A DNA stretch of 64,000 bases from JANPEZ01 sp031423155 (GTDB taxonomy: Bacteria; Actinomycetota; UBA4738; HRBIN12), in assembly GCA_031423155.1 (NCBI GenBank), contig JANPEZ010000010.1, positions 21,264 to 85,263 on the forward strand, written 5' to 3'. The translations under genes and the position numbers were made by a program. Numbering within the stretch: position 1 is the stretch's first letter; the number at the start of each line of letters is the position of its first letter. Of the stretch, positions 27,046 to 36,294 are shown piece after piece. Under the pieces are notes generated by a model. The model saw only the letters and a list, made by a program, of their open reading frames with translations, was not told the origin of the DNA and searched no databases.

Positions 27046-28137
27046 ATGGATATCAACGAACTGCTGCGGTTCACCGTGGAGCGAGGCGCGAGCGACCTTC
27101 ATCTGAAGGTCGGCAATGTCCCATTCATCAGGGTTGACGGCGGCCTGCAGCCCACCCAGTTCGACCCACTCGCGGCTCAGGACACCGAGGCTTTCGCCGC
27201 GGCGATGATGTCCGAGCATAAGAAGAAGGAATTCGCAGACACGGCGGAGGCTGACCTTGGGTACACCCTGGGGGGCGTAGGACGGTTCCGCGTCAACGTC
27301 TTCCGTCAGCGGGGGGTGGTCGGGCTGGCGATCCGCCGCGTTCGCAGCGAAGTTCCGACCTTCGAGGAGCTCAGGCTTCCTCCCGTCATGGCCAAGCTCG
27401 CCGACTCTCCACGCGGCCTGGTGCTGATCACCGGGCCCACGGGAACCGGTAAGACGACGACGATCGCTTCGATGATCGGTCACATCAACAACACGCGCCG
27501 GGCGCACATCGTGACTATCGAGGACCCCATCGAAGTCGTCCACGAGGACGCCCTTTCGATAATCCAGCAGCGCGAGATCGGCATCGATACTTCCTCGTAC
27601 GCGTTGGCTCTGCGTCACGTCGTCCGCCAGGACCCCGATGTCATCTTCGTTGGAGAGATCCGGGACGGAGACTCGGCCTTGTCGGCCATCCAGGCGGCCG
27701 AGACCGGGCACTTGGTCATCTCAACCCTGCACACGGTCGACTGCATGGAGACGATCAACCGCGTGCTCGACCTCTTCCCTCCTCAGCAGCAGAAGGAGGT
27801 GCGGACATCGTTCGCTTCGGCCCTTCGCGGGATCGTCTCTCAACGGCTGGTTCCGCGCGCCGACGGCAAGGGGCGTGTCCCGGCGGTCGAAGTGCTGATC
27901 TCGACGGGGCGGGTCGTGGAACGCGTTATCAACCCGGACGAGACCGGAACCATCATCGACGTGATCGCCGACGGTGCGTACTACGGCATGCAGACGTTCG
28001 ATCAGGCTCTCGTGACCCTGGTCAAGGAAGGCCTGGTCAAGGAGGAAGATGCGCGCCTCGTCTCGACCAGTCCCCACGACTTCAACCTCGCACTGAAGGG
28101 CGTACTGACCCGAGGCACCGCGACCCTGGACGCGTAG
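27046..28137 (+). CDS. pilT: Twitching-motility ATPase PilT
   Basis: A 363-residue secretion-ATPase of the PilT/PilU type, the motor that retracts type IV pili. It starts MDINELLRFTVERGASDLHL, a PilT hallmark. Walker A is GPTGTGKTTT (residues 130-139), the Asp box is IVTIEDPIE, Walker B is DPDVIFVGEIRD, and the His box is TGHLVISTLHT. AGAGGAAGAG lies upstream of ATG 27046. The 588-base open frame ahead of it runs antisense to the NUDIX gene and is not accepted. No pilB, pilC or pilin gene is nearby, so it may serve pili encoded elsewhere. Confidence 0.92.
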   Translation: MDINELLRFTVERGASDLHLKVGNVPFIRVDGGLQPTQFDPLAAQDTEAFAAAMMSEHKKKEFADTAEADLGYTLGGVGRFRVNVFRQRGVVGLAIRRVRSEVPTFEELRLPPVMAKLADSPRGLVLITGPTGTGKTTTIASMIGHINNTRRAHIVTIEDPIEVVHEDALSIIQQREIGIDTSSYALALRHVVRQDPDVIFVGEIRDGDSALSAIQAAETGHLVISTLHTVDCMETINRVLDLFPPQQQKEVRTSFASALRGIVSQRLVPRADGKGRVPAVEVLISTGRVVERVINPDETGTIIDVIADGAYYGMQTFDQALVTLVKEGLVKEEDARLVSTSPHDFNLALKGVLTRGTATLDA

Positions 28138-28220
28138 GGCCGGCCCCTACCGAACGGTTTGCACCTCCTACAACCGTGTGCCAGGATGCCTGAACTAGGC
28201 GGCGGTCGCGGAGGTCACCT

Positions 28221-28652
28221 ATGGATGAGGATGCGCCGAGAGCAGATGGAGCCCCGTCGGGGGAATCTGCTTCGCCCCCTCCACCTCTTCCTGCCACGCC
28301 AGCTCAGCCCGCGCCCCAGGTCGTCTACCAAACAGTGGTGCAGGCCCCGACGAACGGCATGGCGACGGCTTCACTCGTACTTGGGATCCTCGGGGTCGTC
28401 TTCTTCTGGACGGTTTGGCTCGGGCTCATCCTGGGAGCGCTCGGGATCATCTTCGGGGCCCTGGGTCGCGGAAAGGCCAAGCAGGGGGCGCCCAACCAGG
28501 GTCTGGCTACCGCGGGGTTGACCCTGGGAATCATCGCAGTCGTGGGAAGCGTCCTGTTCTTCCTGCTGATCGTCTCTGCGGTGAACAACTCCGAAGACCT
28601 GCTCAATCAGATCAGCTACTGCATCGACCACCCCAACGCTGCCGGCTGTTAG
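28221..28652 (+). CDS. DUF4190-domain membrane protein
   Basis: A 143-residue protein: a Pro/Ala-rich cytoplasmic arm (1-44), then two hydrophobic helices (about 48-78 and 94-120) joined by GRGKAKQGAPNQGLA, the plan of DUF4190 proteins. A short Cys-containing end follows (SYCIDHPNAAGC). GGAGGT lies 5 bases before ATG 28221. It sits between pilT and the CCA-adding enzyme gene on the same strand. Function unknown. Confidence 0.8.
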   Translation: MDEDAPRADGAPSGESASPPPPLPATPAQPAPQVVYQTVVQAPTNGMATASLVLGILGVVFFWTVWLGLILGALGIIFGALGRGKAKQGAPNQGLATAGLTLGIIAVVGSVLFFLLIVSAVNNSEDLLNQISYCIDHPNAAGC

Positions 28653-28686
28653 GCGCACCATCACCCCGGGGTATCGTTGGCGGGTC

Positions 28687-30057
28687 ATGACCGATGCGTT
28701 CCTCGAAGTAGATCCCGTCGCCAAGGAACTGGGTGAGCGGTTCGCCGCGGCCGGTCACCAGCTGTACCTGGTGGGCGGTGTGGTACGCGACGCCGTGCTC
28801 GGACGCCCCTCACGCGACCTGGACTTCGCTACGGACGCAACCCCCGCTGAGACGACCAAGGTCCTGCGCGGTTGGGCCGAGTTCGTCTACCTGGTAGGTG
28901 TGAAGTTCGGGACGGTCGGCGCTCGCAAGGACGGAGAGCTTCTGGAGATAACCACCTTCCGCGAGGAGGTGTACGCCGAGGAGCACCGCAAGCCGGTCGT
29001 CGCTTTCGCCAAGGACATCGAGGCCGACCTCGCCCGGCGAGACTTCACGATCAACGCCATGGCGATACGTCTTCCCGACGGGGCTTTCACCGACCCCTTC
29101 GGCGGGGTGAAGGATCTGGCCGCGAAGGTGCTCGATACTCCGCTCGAACCCGAGGTGGCGTTCTCCGACGACCCTCTGCGGATGTTGCGCGCCGCCCGAT
29201 TCGTCTCGCAGCTGCGGGTCCGCCCCACCCCGCGCGTGGTCGCTGCGATCACGCAGATGAAGGAGCGATCGTCCATCGTCTCGGCGGAAAGGATCGCCGA
29301 GGAGCTGAACAAGCTCCTGGTCGGGGAGAGCCCCTCCGACGGGCTGGGATTGCTGGTCGAAACCGGTCTGGCCGACGTGTTCCTGCCCGAGCTGTCAGCG
29401 CTGGCTCTGGAGCAGGATCCCGTCCACAAGCACAAGGACGTGCTGCGACACACCTATGCAGTCGTCGAAGGGTGTGAGGCCGATCCGGTCCTTCGCCTGG
29501 CCGCGCTGCTTCACGACATCGGAAAACCCAAGACACGCGAGATCACGCCCGACGGCGTTCAGTTCCACCACCATGAGGTGATCGGTGCCCGCATGGCCGA
29601 GACGCGTCTGCGCGAGCTCCGCTATCCGAATTCGGTCATCGAGGACGTGAAGACGCTGGTGGAGCTGCACCTTCGGTTCCACGGCTACGGTGAGGGTTGG
29701 AGCGACAGTGCGGTACGCAGGTACGTTCGCGATGCGGGGCCGCTTCTGGACAAGCTCAATCAGCTGACCCGCGCCGACGTGACCACCGGCAATCGATTCC
29801 GCGCCGAGCAGTTCCGCGCACTACAGGACGATCTAGAGGAGCGCATCGCCCGCCTGGCCGAGGAAGAGAACCTCGAGGCGATGCGCCCCGCCCTGGACGG
29901 CGTCGAGATCATGGAGCGTCTGGGCCTGGGTCCGGGGCCAGCTGTGGGCCGCGCCCGCGAGTATCTGATGGAGGTTCGCCTGGAACGCGGTCCTTTGGAC
30001 CGGGACGAAGCCCTGGCGCTCCTCGATGTATGGGCCAAGGAGCAGGGTCTGTCCTAG
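28687..30057 (+). CDS. cca: CCA tRNA nucleotidyltransferase
   Basis: A 456-residue class II nucleotidyltransferase that adds or repairs the 3' CCA end of tRNA. The active site is in [20 protein letters not shown] (Asp-x-Asp), followed by [10 protein letters not shown] and the [14 protein letters not shown] motif. A C-terminal HD domain ([27 protein letters not shown]) follows, typical of actinobacterial and cyanobacterial PcnA-type proteins. It could in principle add only CC or A, or be a poly(A) polymerase, but synteny with Rv3907c favours CCA addition. Confidence 0.93.
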   Translation: MTDAFLEVDPVAKELGERFAAAGHQLYLVGGVVRDAVLGRPSRDLDFATDATPAETTKVLRGWAEFVYLVGVKFGTVGARKDGELLEITTFREEVYAEEHRKPVVAFAKDIEADLARRDFTINAMAIRLPDGAFTDPFGGVKDLAAKVLDTPLEPEVAFSDDPLRMLRAARFVSQLRVRPTPRVVAAITQMKERSSIVSAERIAEELNKLLVGESPSDGLGLLVETGLADVFLPELSALALEQDPVHKHKDVLRHTYAVVEGCEADPVLRLAALLHDIGKPKTREITPDGVQFHHHEVIGARMAETRLRELRYPNSVIEDVKTLVELHLRFHGYGEGWSDSAVRRYVRDAGPLLDKLNQLTRADVTTGNRFRAEQFRALQDDLEERIARLAEEENLEAMRPALDGVEIMERLGLGPGPAVGRAREYLMEVRLERGPLDRDEALALLDVWAKEQGLS

Positions 30058-30062
30058 CCGGC

Positions 30063-30455
30063 CTATCCCTTCACGCCCGCGATGCGCAGGATCTTCTCGA
30101 GCGTCGCCGGCTCTCCTCGCCAGTGCTCTTCGATCGGTCCGCGTCCGGCTTTCTTCAAGACATGGCGAAGAACGAGAGCCGCGATCACAGCGTCGTCCAG
30201 CGGCCCTATGACCGGAAGGAACTCCGGAACGAGGTCGATCGGCGAGATGAGCCACAGGGCGGCGAACCAAAGCAGCGCCTTCGACCTGCGAGGAACCCGC
30301 GGATCTCGTATGAGACCCCTGAAGAGTTGGATCAGGTTGGGTAGCAAGGTCGCCAACTCTTTCGCCGCGGTCTTGCGTCCCGCCAGGTACAACGCCCCCA
30401 GGGCGATGGCCCAGATGGCAACGGCGATCGCGAGACACAGGATCAGGATCCTCAC
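30063..30455 (-). CDS. DUF1232 (YkvA-like) membrane protein
   Basis: A 130-residue protein with an N-terminal membrane segment (residues 3-25) and a DUF1232 domain: PRVPRRSKALLWFAALWLIS followed by PIDLVPEFLPVIGPLDDAV, the family signature. It ends in a soluble helical tail. The ATG at 30455 faces the P-type ATPase across 33 bp, and its stop converges with the cca gene 5 bp away. The role of this family is unknown. Confidence 0.85.
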   Translation of the reverse strand: MRILILCLAIAVAIWAIALGALYLAGRKTAAKELATLLPNLIQLFRGLIRDPRVPRRSKALLWFAALWLISPIDLVPEFLPVIGPLDDAVIAALVLRHVLKKAGRGPIEEHWRGEPATLEKILRIAGVKG

Positions 30456-30488
30456 GGCCTCGAGCCTACCGGCGGCTAGGCTGGTCCG

Positions 30489-32825
30489 GTGGCGATAGAC
30501 ACAGACGCAGCGGGGCTCTCCTCGGCAGAGGTCGAAGAGAGGGTGGCTCGCGGACAGGTCAACGACGTTCCATCGGCCCCCACCCGCACACTTGCCGAGA
30601 TAGTCCGGGCGAACGTGCTCACGCGTTTCAACGCGCTGCTAGGGGGCATGCTTGCGGTGATCATCGTGGTCGGTCCTTTGCAGGACGCGCTCTTCGGAGC
30701 GGTGCTGGTAGCCAACGCGCTCATCGGCATCGTGCAGGAGGTCAAAGCCAAGCGAACGCTGGAGCGGCTCACTCTGCTGACGGCTCCTCGCGCGATGGTC
30801 GTACGCGACGGTGTGGACCACGAGATAGCCGTGGGGCAGGTCGTCCTCGACGATGTCATCCGGCTCGGCCCCGGCTCCCAGGTCGTGGTGGACGGAGAAG
30901 TGATCGGGTCCGAGGGCCTGGAGATCGACGAGTCGCTCCTGACCGGCGAGGCCGATCCGGTGGCCAAGACTCGAAGTGACGAGGTTCTGTCCGGGTCCTT
31001 CGTGGTCTCGGGGACGGGTTCGTTCCGGGCGACGCGCGTCGGCCGCGACGCGTACGCGGTCAAGCTCGCCGAAGCGGCTCGCAGATTCACGATCACCCGG
31101 TCCGAGCTCCGAGCGGGAACGGACCGCCTGCTCACTTGGATCACGTTCGCGATAGTTCCGACCGCTGCACTGCTCTTCGTGAGCCAACTGAGGAATCACT
31201 CGGACTGGCGCGACGCCGTTGCCGGAGCCGTCGCCGGAACGGTTGCGATGGTTCCGGAGGGGCTGATCCTGCTGATGTCGCTCGCCTTCGCGATGGCGGT
31301 CGTTCGTCTGGCCAAGCGCCGGGTCCTGGTCCAAGAGCTCCCCGCGGTCGAGGGCCTGGCCCGTGTGGACGTCCTGTGTATCGACAAGACCGGAACACTG
31401 ACCGAGGGGAAGATCTCCGTCGAGGAGGTCGAACGGCTAGAGCCAAGTGTCGATGTCGACGCGGTCTTAGGTGCCCTGGCGGCGAGTGACAGGGCCCCGA
31501 ACGCGACGGCGCGCGCCCTCGCGGCGAGGTTCTCCGACGCCGATCCCGGCTGGACGCTGGTCCGGTCCGTGCCGTTCTCCTCGGTCAGGAAGTGGAGCGG
31601 GGCCGATTTCGGGCAAGAGGGTGCCTGGATCCTGGGTGGCTCGGACGTGCTCGGGGGTCTGGGGGATGAGGCCTCCTCGCTGGCTGCCGAGTGGGCCGGT
31701 CAGGGAAGTCGCGTGGTCATGGTGGCCAGGGCCCCCGGCGGACTCGTCGGCGAGGAACTTCCTTCCGATCTTCAACCCGTTGCCTTGGTGCGTCTCGGGG
31801 ACCGCATCCGCTCGGACGCCGCGGACACCCTCCGGTATTTCGCGGGTCAGGGTGTCGTGGTCAAAGTCATCTCCGGCGACGATCCCCGCACGGTTGGCGC
31901 GATCGCACAGCGACTCGGGTTGCCCGGAGCCGAGCTTGCGGTGGACGCCCGCGAGTTGTCGGACGAAGCCCTGCCCGACGCGCTGGAGGCCGGTTCGGTA
32001 TTCGGCCGCGTCACGCCTCAGCAGAAGCGGGCGATGGTTCAGGCCCTGAAGGCCGCGGGACACGTCGTGGCGATGACCGGTGACGGGGTCAACGACGCCC
32101 TGGCGCTGAAGGACGCCGATATCGGGATCGCGATGGGAAGCGGTTCGGATGCGACGCGCGCGGTCGCGCAGATCGTTCTGCTGGACTCGACCTTCGATTC
32201 CCTCCCGCAGGTCGTTGCCGAGGGGCGGCGTGTGCTCGGCAACATCGAACGTACCTCCGGTCTTTATCTGAACAAGACCGTGTATGCGATGTTGCTTTCT
32301 CTGGCGGTAGGGGTCGCCGGATTCGCTTTCCCGTTCCTGCCCCGGCATCTGACGCTCATCGGCTCGCTCACGATCGGGATACCGTCGTTCTTCCTCGCCT
32401 TGGCGCCCAATGCCGAGCGTTTCCGCCCCGGATTCCTGATGCGTGTGGTTCGCTTCGCCGTTCCGACGGGAACGCTGGCGGCCATAGCCACCTTCTCGGC
32501 ATACTCGTTGGTTCGAAGGGAGCCGGGAGTGACGCTGCTTCAGGCTCGCACGGCTTCGGTCATGGTCCTGACCTGGATAGGACTGCTGGTTCTTGCGATC
32601 ATCGCGGCTCCGCTCACTCGCAAGCGGCTTCTGCTCGTGTGGTCGATGGCGGGGCTCTTCCTGGTTGCGCTCGTATCGCCTGCGACGCAGTCGTTCTTCG
32701 CGCTGGATATCCCTCCGCTGGTGATCTGGCTGGCGGCCATCGGGATCGCGGCCATCGTCTGGTCTTTCGCCAAGCTGCTGGTGCCCGCGGAGCGACCGGT
32801 GGGGCCGCACGCTGCCGACGGCTAG
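30489..32825 (+). CDS. P-type cation ATPase, CtpE-like
   Basis: A 778-residue P-type ATPase. The actuator loop has LLTGEADP (usually TGES), the phosphorylated aspartate is Asp299 in CIDKTGTLTEGK, and the hinge is MTGDGVNDALALKDADIGIA. Membrane helix 4 carries MVPEGLILLMS rather than a CPC or PEGL-Ca SERCA-like form; this pattern matches mycobacterial CtpE, reported to act in calcium uptake. There is no N-terminal heavy-metal domain. GTG 30489 is the likely start. Ion choice is inferred. Confidence 0.88.
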   Translation: MAIDTDAAGLSSAEVEERVARGQVNDVPSAPTRTLAEIVRANVLTRFNALLGGMLAVIIVVGPLQDALFGAVLVANALIGIVQEVKAKRTLERLTLLTAPRAMVVRDGVDHEIAVGQVVLDDVIRLGPGSQVVVDGEVIGSEGLEIDESLLTGEADPVAKTRSDEVLSGSFVVSGTGSFRATRVGRDAYAVKLAEAARRFTITRSELRAGTDRLLTWITFAIVPTAALLFVSQLRNHSDWRDAVAGAVAGTVAMVPEGLILLMSLAFAMAVVRLAKRRVLVQELPAVEGLARVDVLCIDKTGTLTEGKISVEEVERLEPSVDVDAVLGALAASDRAPNATARALAARFSDADPGWTLVRSVPFSSVRKWSGADFGQEGAWILGGSDVLGGLGDEASSLAAEWAGQGSRVVMVARAPGGLVGEELPSDLQPVALVRLGDRIRSDAADTLRYFAGQGVVVKVISGDDPRTVGAIAQRLGLPGAELAVDARELSDEALPDALEAGSVFGRVTPQQKRAMVQALKAAGHVVAMTGDGVNDALALKDADIGIAMGSGSDATRAVAQIVLLDSTFDSLPQVVAEGRRVLGNIERTSGLYLNKTVYAMLLSLAVGVAGFAFPFLPRHLTLIGSLTIGIPSFFLALAPNAERFRPGFLMRVVRFAVPTGTLAAIATFSAYSLVRREPGVTLLQARTASVMVLTWIGLLVLAIIAAPLTRKRLLLVWSMAGLFLVALVSPATQSFFALDIPPLVIWLAAIGIAAIVWSFAKLLVPAERPVGPHAADG

Positions 32826-32828
32826 GAC

Positions 32829-33509
32829 CTAGTGCAGGAGTCCGGCTCGGCTGGGCGGCCACATGATCACGAAGGCTTTGCCGATCACGTTGTCGATCGG
32901 GATGAAGCCGAGGTTTCCCCTGGAGTCGTCCGAGCCGCTGCGGTTGTCCCCCATGACGAACAGCATGCCCTCGGGGACGTGCACGGCTTCGAACGGCTGA
33001 GTGCGTTGGATAAGGTAGGGCTCTTCGAGCTTGGTCCCGTTGACGTAGACGGCGCCTCCCTTTCCGAGAACGGTGTCTCCCGGCACGCCGATGACCCGCT
33101 TGATGAAGTCCTCGTACTCGGGGTGTTGGACCCCGATCCCCTCGAACAGCCAGTGCAATGCGCCGCCGATCAGCCCGCGATCCTCGCTGGGGCCTGGATG
33201 TGGATCGGAGAAGACGATGATGTCGCCGTGCCTGGGGTCGTGGAAGTAGTAGGGGATCTTGTTGACCAGCACCCTGTCGCCGGTACAACCGGTGCAGCCG
33301 TGAAGAGTCGGTTCCATCGAACCGGATGGGATGTAGAAGGCCTGGAAGAGGAAGGACTTGATGAGGATCGCCAGCACCAGCGCCATGAGCAACAGCCCTG
33401 GCAGCTCCCGCATGAACTGGAGCGGGCCCCCGGGTCTGTCTTTGAGATCGGGCTGCGGTTCCGAGTGATCCTCGGGTTCGACGCTTTCGGCGGGAGGACT
33501 GGTCTTCAC
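32829..33509 (-). CDS. lepB: Signal peptidase I
   Basis: A 226-residue membrane serine protease that removes signal peptides. An acidic arm (1-30) and a membrane helix (about 37-58) lead to the nucleophile Ser64 (PSGSMEPTL) and the general base Lys137 (DFIKRVIGVPGD), with MGDNRSGSDDSR near the end. A Cys pair (GCTGCTGD, 71-78) sits right after the catalytic serine box. The GTG start at 33509 overlaps the transporter stop (GTGA). A longer open frame would fuse it to upstream genes and is rejected. SodX at 37455 is a second, specialised member of this family. Confidence 0.93.
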   Translation of the reverse strand: MKTSPPAESVEPEDHSEPQPDLKDRPGGPLQFMRELPGLLLMALVLAILIKSFLFQAFYIPSGSMEPTLHGCTGCTGDRVLVNKIPYYFHDPRHGDIIVFSDPHPGPSEDRGLIGGALHWLFEGIGVQHPEYEDFIKRVIGVPGDTVLGKGGAVYVNGTKLEEPYLIQRTQPFEAVHVPEGMLFVMGDNRSGSDDSRGNLGFIPIDNVIGKAFVIMWPPSRAGLLH

Positions 33510-34696
33510 CGGGAAAGGGTACCGGCGGGGCGAGACTTCGCGGCGTGATCGATCGAGTGCGTCGCCACGAGGGCGACCGCGGCGGTTATCGCAAGGTTCC
33601 CGAACCATGCTCCGAGTCCCGCGGAGACGATCGCGATCACCAGGTGTGCCCCTCGCAGGTCGCTGGCCAGCCATGCGTGTCTGAGCCCGGCGTACACGAG
33701 GAACCCACCCAGCGCCCAGACCGGCAGCAAGCCGAGCAGCACGGGCACCTGCGAGCCGAAGAACAGACCGAGGGCCAGCAGCACCGATCCCAAGATCAGG
33801 TTCATGCCGGCCGTCCGCGCGCCCAAGCGTGAGTGGGCGGTCAGCCCCCCGGCCCCGTGACACATGGGCATCCCGCCGAGCAGCCCCGAAACCGCGTTGC
33901 CGATGCCCGAAGACAGACAGACCCGGCCGGGAGTAACGCCTTCGGCGGCATCGCCGAAGTACTCGTGGGCAAGGTCGTTCGTGGCTACCACCGCGTTGCC
34001 GAAAGTGAGCGGAAGCTGAGGTACCACCAAGAGGAAGAAAGCGGCGCTGAAGGAGTGCAGGCCGGGAACCGCTATAACCGGCAGCGAGAATCCGGGGCCG
34101 GAAAGGTGCGGACTCGCGGTGAGCACGACCACGGCGGCGCCTCCTCCTAGGATGACCAGGGCCAGCCAGTAGTGCTTCGTCCTTGCGGAGACCACAACCC
34201 CTGCGAAAGTGGCGAGCATCAAGATCCAGGGCCAGGGTGTCTCGGGGGTGGAGACGAAGACCTCCGGGGGGTTGTCGATCAGTTTGTAGGACGTGATCAG
34301 CAAGAGCGCGCCGACCCCCAGTTGCAGCGACCTGACGACGGGTTTGGTGAAGATCCGCGCGACCGCGTCGGCGACGTGGCGGATCGACAGCAGCAGGAGG
34401 AACGCCGCGATCTCCAATCCCGCGGCATGGATCACCTCGGGTGCCAGCTGGCCGGCGACGGCGACGGCGGTCAACGCCTTTAGAGGCTGCACGGGGAACG
34501 GGATCTTGAAGTAAGCGCCGGAGGCGATCACCAGAAGGCCCGCGCACACCAAGACCGAAGTGGCGTCGAGACCGTTGACCAGGATCAGCGCGGTCGCAAG
34601 GGGAACGAAGATCCCGAGATCGGCAATGGCGCCCGCGGCCTCTCCGAGCCCAACCGCGAAGCGACCGCGAGGGGCTCTCGCGGGGACCGCACTCAT
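33506..34696 (-). CDS. MOT1-family molybdate/sulfate transporter
   Basis: A 396-residue protein with about 10-12 membrane segments. It fits the MOT1 molybdate transporter family: LGEAAGAIADLGIFVPLATA at the start, FPVQPLKALTAVAVAG, and the PQLPLTFGNAVVATNDL motif, plus GGMPMCHGAGGLTAH. The start ATG 34696 overlaps the stop of the Mop-domain regulator by 4 bases, strongly suggesting molybdate as the substrate. No ModABC genes are seen here, so this may be the main molybdate uptake route at this locus. Confidence 0.85.
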   Translation of the reverse strand: MSAVPARAPRGRFAVGLGEAAGAIADLGIFVPLATALILVNGLDATSVLVCAGLLVIASGAYFKIPFPVQPLKALTAVAVAGQLAPEVIHAAGLEIAAFLLLLSIRHVADAVARIFTKPVVRSLQLGVGALLLITSYKLIDNPPEVFVSTPETPWPWILMLATFAGVVVSARTKHYWLALVILGGGAAVVVLTASPHLSGPGFSLPVIAVPGLHSFSAAFFLLVVPQLPLTFGNAVVATNDLAHEYFGDAAEGVTPGRVCLSSGIGNAVSGLLGGMPMCHGAGGLTAHSRLGARTAGMNLILGSVLLALGLFFGSQVPVLLGLLPVWALGGFLVYAGLRHAWLASDLRGAHLVIAIVSAGLGAWFGNLAITAAVALVATHSIDHAAKSRPAGTLSR

Positions 34697-35082
34697 CCGG
34701 GGAGCTCTATCGTCACGTTCGTGGCTTTGACGGCGGCGACCGCCTGCATGCCCGCCTTCAATCCCATCTGATCGACCGCTTCCCGGGTGATGAACGCGAG
34801 TACGCGGTGGGGCCCCGCTTGTATCTCGACGGTTGCGGCGAGCTTGTCGCGCTTGATCTCGGTGATGACTCCGGCGAATCGGTTCCGCTGAGACGCCTGT
34901 GCAATCGGCCGCGCCGGGCGAGCTTCGGACAGGAGGCGTGCAACCTCGGCGGCAGGAACGAGCCGCTGCCCCCCTTGCGTGCGCGAGGTCTTCAGCTTGC
35001 CTTCCTGCTCCCAGCGCCGGAGCGTCTCGACTCGAACCCCGAGCATCCCCGCGGCCTCTCCTATGCGGTAGCGACCCTGCAT
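34693..35082 (-). CDS. Molybdate-responsive regulator: MerR-like HTH plus Mop/TOBE domain
   Basis: A 129-residue regulator. An N-terminal MerR/excisionase-type helix-turn-helix (YRIGEAAGMLGVRVETLRRW, about 4-55) is joined to a Mop (TOBE) domain from about residue 68 (NRFAGVITEIK, then VKATNVTI at the end), which in this family binds molybdate or tungstate. ATG 35082 is favoured; a GTG at 35118 would place the start on the inverted repeat at 35116-35136. It is the first gene of the operon with the MOT1 transporter and lepB. Confidence 0.85.
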   Translation of the reverse strand: MQGRYRIGEAAGMLGVRVETLRRWEQEGKLKTSRTQGGQRLVPAAEVARLLSEARPARPIAQASQRNRFAGVITEIKRDKLAATVEIQAGPHRVLAFITREAVDQMGLKAGMQAVAAVKATNVTIELPG

Positions 35083-35115
35083 GATCGCCCAAACTACAGG
35101 GTTCAGGGCCTTCAC

Positions 35116-35136
35116 CACAAGAGAAAGCTACTTGTG
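35116..35136. promoter_or_regulatory. Inverted repeat upstream of the molybdate regulator (candidate operator)
   Basis: CACAAG, 9 bases, CTTGTG: a perfect 6-bp inverted repeat in the 75-bp gap between the YchF-like gene and the regulator start. A 21-bp dyad of this spacing is suitable for a dimeric MerR-type regulator. Autoregulation is inferred. Confidence 0.45.
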
Positions 35137-35157
35137 ACTGTCGTTAAGCTCCGGGCG

Positions 35158-36132
35158 CTACACGGCGAAGCGGACGTGCAGGATGTCGCCCTCGGCGACG
35201 ACGTAGTCCTTGCCCTCGACCCTGATCTTGCCGGCGGCCTTGGCCGCCTCCATCGAACCTTGCGCGACCAGTTCGTCGTAGCCGATCACCTCGGCGCGGA
35301 TGAAGCCCCGTTCCAGGTCGGTGTGGATCACCCCTGAGGCCTCGGGAGCCTTCGCGCCTCGGCGCACCTCCCAGGCCCGGGTCTCGTCCTCACCGGTCGT
35401 CAGGAACGTGATCAGATCTATCGCGCTGTAACAAGCGGCGATGACCTTCTTCAGGCCGGGCTCGGCGACGCCGAACTCCTCAAGCAGCGCGCGGGCTTCG
35501 TCCGCATCCATCTCGGCTGTCTCCGCTTCGATGGACGCGTAGACGCCGACGGCGCCCGTCAGCTCGGCGGGAACGTCGGCCCCCTCCTCCAGGTTGGCGA
35601 CGACTACCTCGGGCTTCAGGGTCAACGGAGCTATGCCGCGGAGCTCGGCTGCGTCTTCGGCGGTGACGCCCGCTTCGCGGAGGGGCTTCTCGGCCGACAA
35701 CGCTTCGAAGGCTCGCCGCAGGGCATCAACGTCGGCGGCCGGTTTCCCCTTGGCGCGCTTCTCGGCCTTCTGTAGCGCCGACTCGACGACGGCCAGGTCG
35801 GCCAGCAGAAGTTCGGTCCGGATCGCGGCCAGTTCCGCCCCCGGGGAAGCGTCCGAGCCGAAGCACCTGACGACCAGTGCGAGAGCCTCGACCTCGCGCA
35901 GCTTCGCGATCCCCTGGGCGGAAGTGACGCCGCCGGGAACGTCGAGGAAGCGGACCTGTGCCGGCACCGTCTTCTTCGAACGCTCCATCTGGGTGAGCAC
36001 CTGGAGGCGCCCGTCGGGCACGGGCACGACCGCCACGTTGGCCTGGCCGGCATGGGAACCCGAGCGCGTGAGGGCCGTGAACAAGGTGGACTTGCCGCTG
36101 AACGCCATACCCACCAGACCGATGTCCTTCAC
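35158..36132 (-). CDS. YchF/OLA1-like P-loop NTPase (divergent, short)
   Basis: A 324-residue Obg-related protein of the YchF group, which prefers ATP and binds ribosomes. The P-loop is GMAFSGKST (residues 8-16), unlike the usual GLPNVGKST. The G3 site is DVPGG where YchF has DIAGL. The G4 position reads NLEE, in line with the NxxE of YchF. The TGS domain at the C-terminus is complete (GVIHTDLERGFIRAEVIGYDEL). It is about 40 residues shorter than E. coli YchF. It could be the sole YchF of this lineage or a paralogue. Confidence 0.82.
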   Translation of the reverse strand: MKDIGLVGMAFSGKSTLFTALTRSGSHAGQANVAVVPVPDGRLQVLTQMERSKKTVPAQVRFLDVPGGVTSAQGIAKLREVEALALVVRCFGSDASPGAELAAIRTELLLADLAVVESALQKAEKRAKGKPAADVDALRRAFEALSAEKPLREAGVTAEDAAELRGIAPLTLKPEVVVANLEEGADVPAELTGAVGVYASIEAETAEMDADEARALLEEFGVAEPGLKKVIAACYSAIDLITFLTTGEDETRAWEVRRGAKAPEASGVIHTDLERGFIRAEVIGYDELVAQGSMEAAKAAGKIRVEGKDYVVAEGDILHVRFAV

Positions 36133-36294
36133 GGTCCGCGAGGCTATCAGTCACAGGTCTTCGAACTCATCGCCCGCGGGTCCCGCATGGCATCCCCCGC
36201 GTCCGTTCCGGCTACCGCCGTTCGGCCGTGGGCGCCGGTCGCCCTTCCTGCCGATACCCATGGGTAAGGACGGACGGAAAAGAGGGGGTTCGGA

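Noticed and set aside
32829..34547. One 572-residue fused protein (transporter region plus signal peptidase)
   Set aside because: The upstream half is out of frame with the MOT1 transporter; a GTG start with GTGA overlap explains lepB alone.
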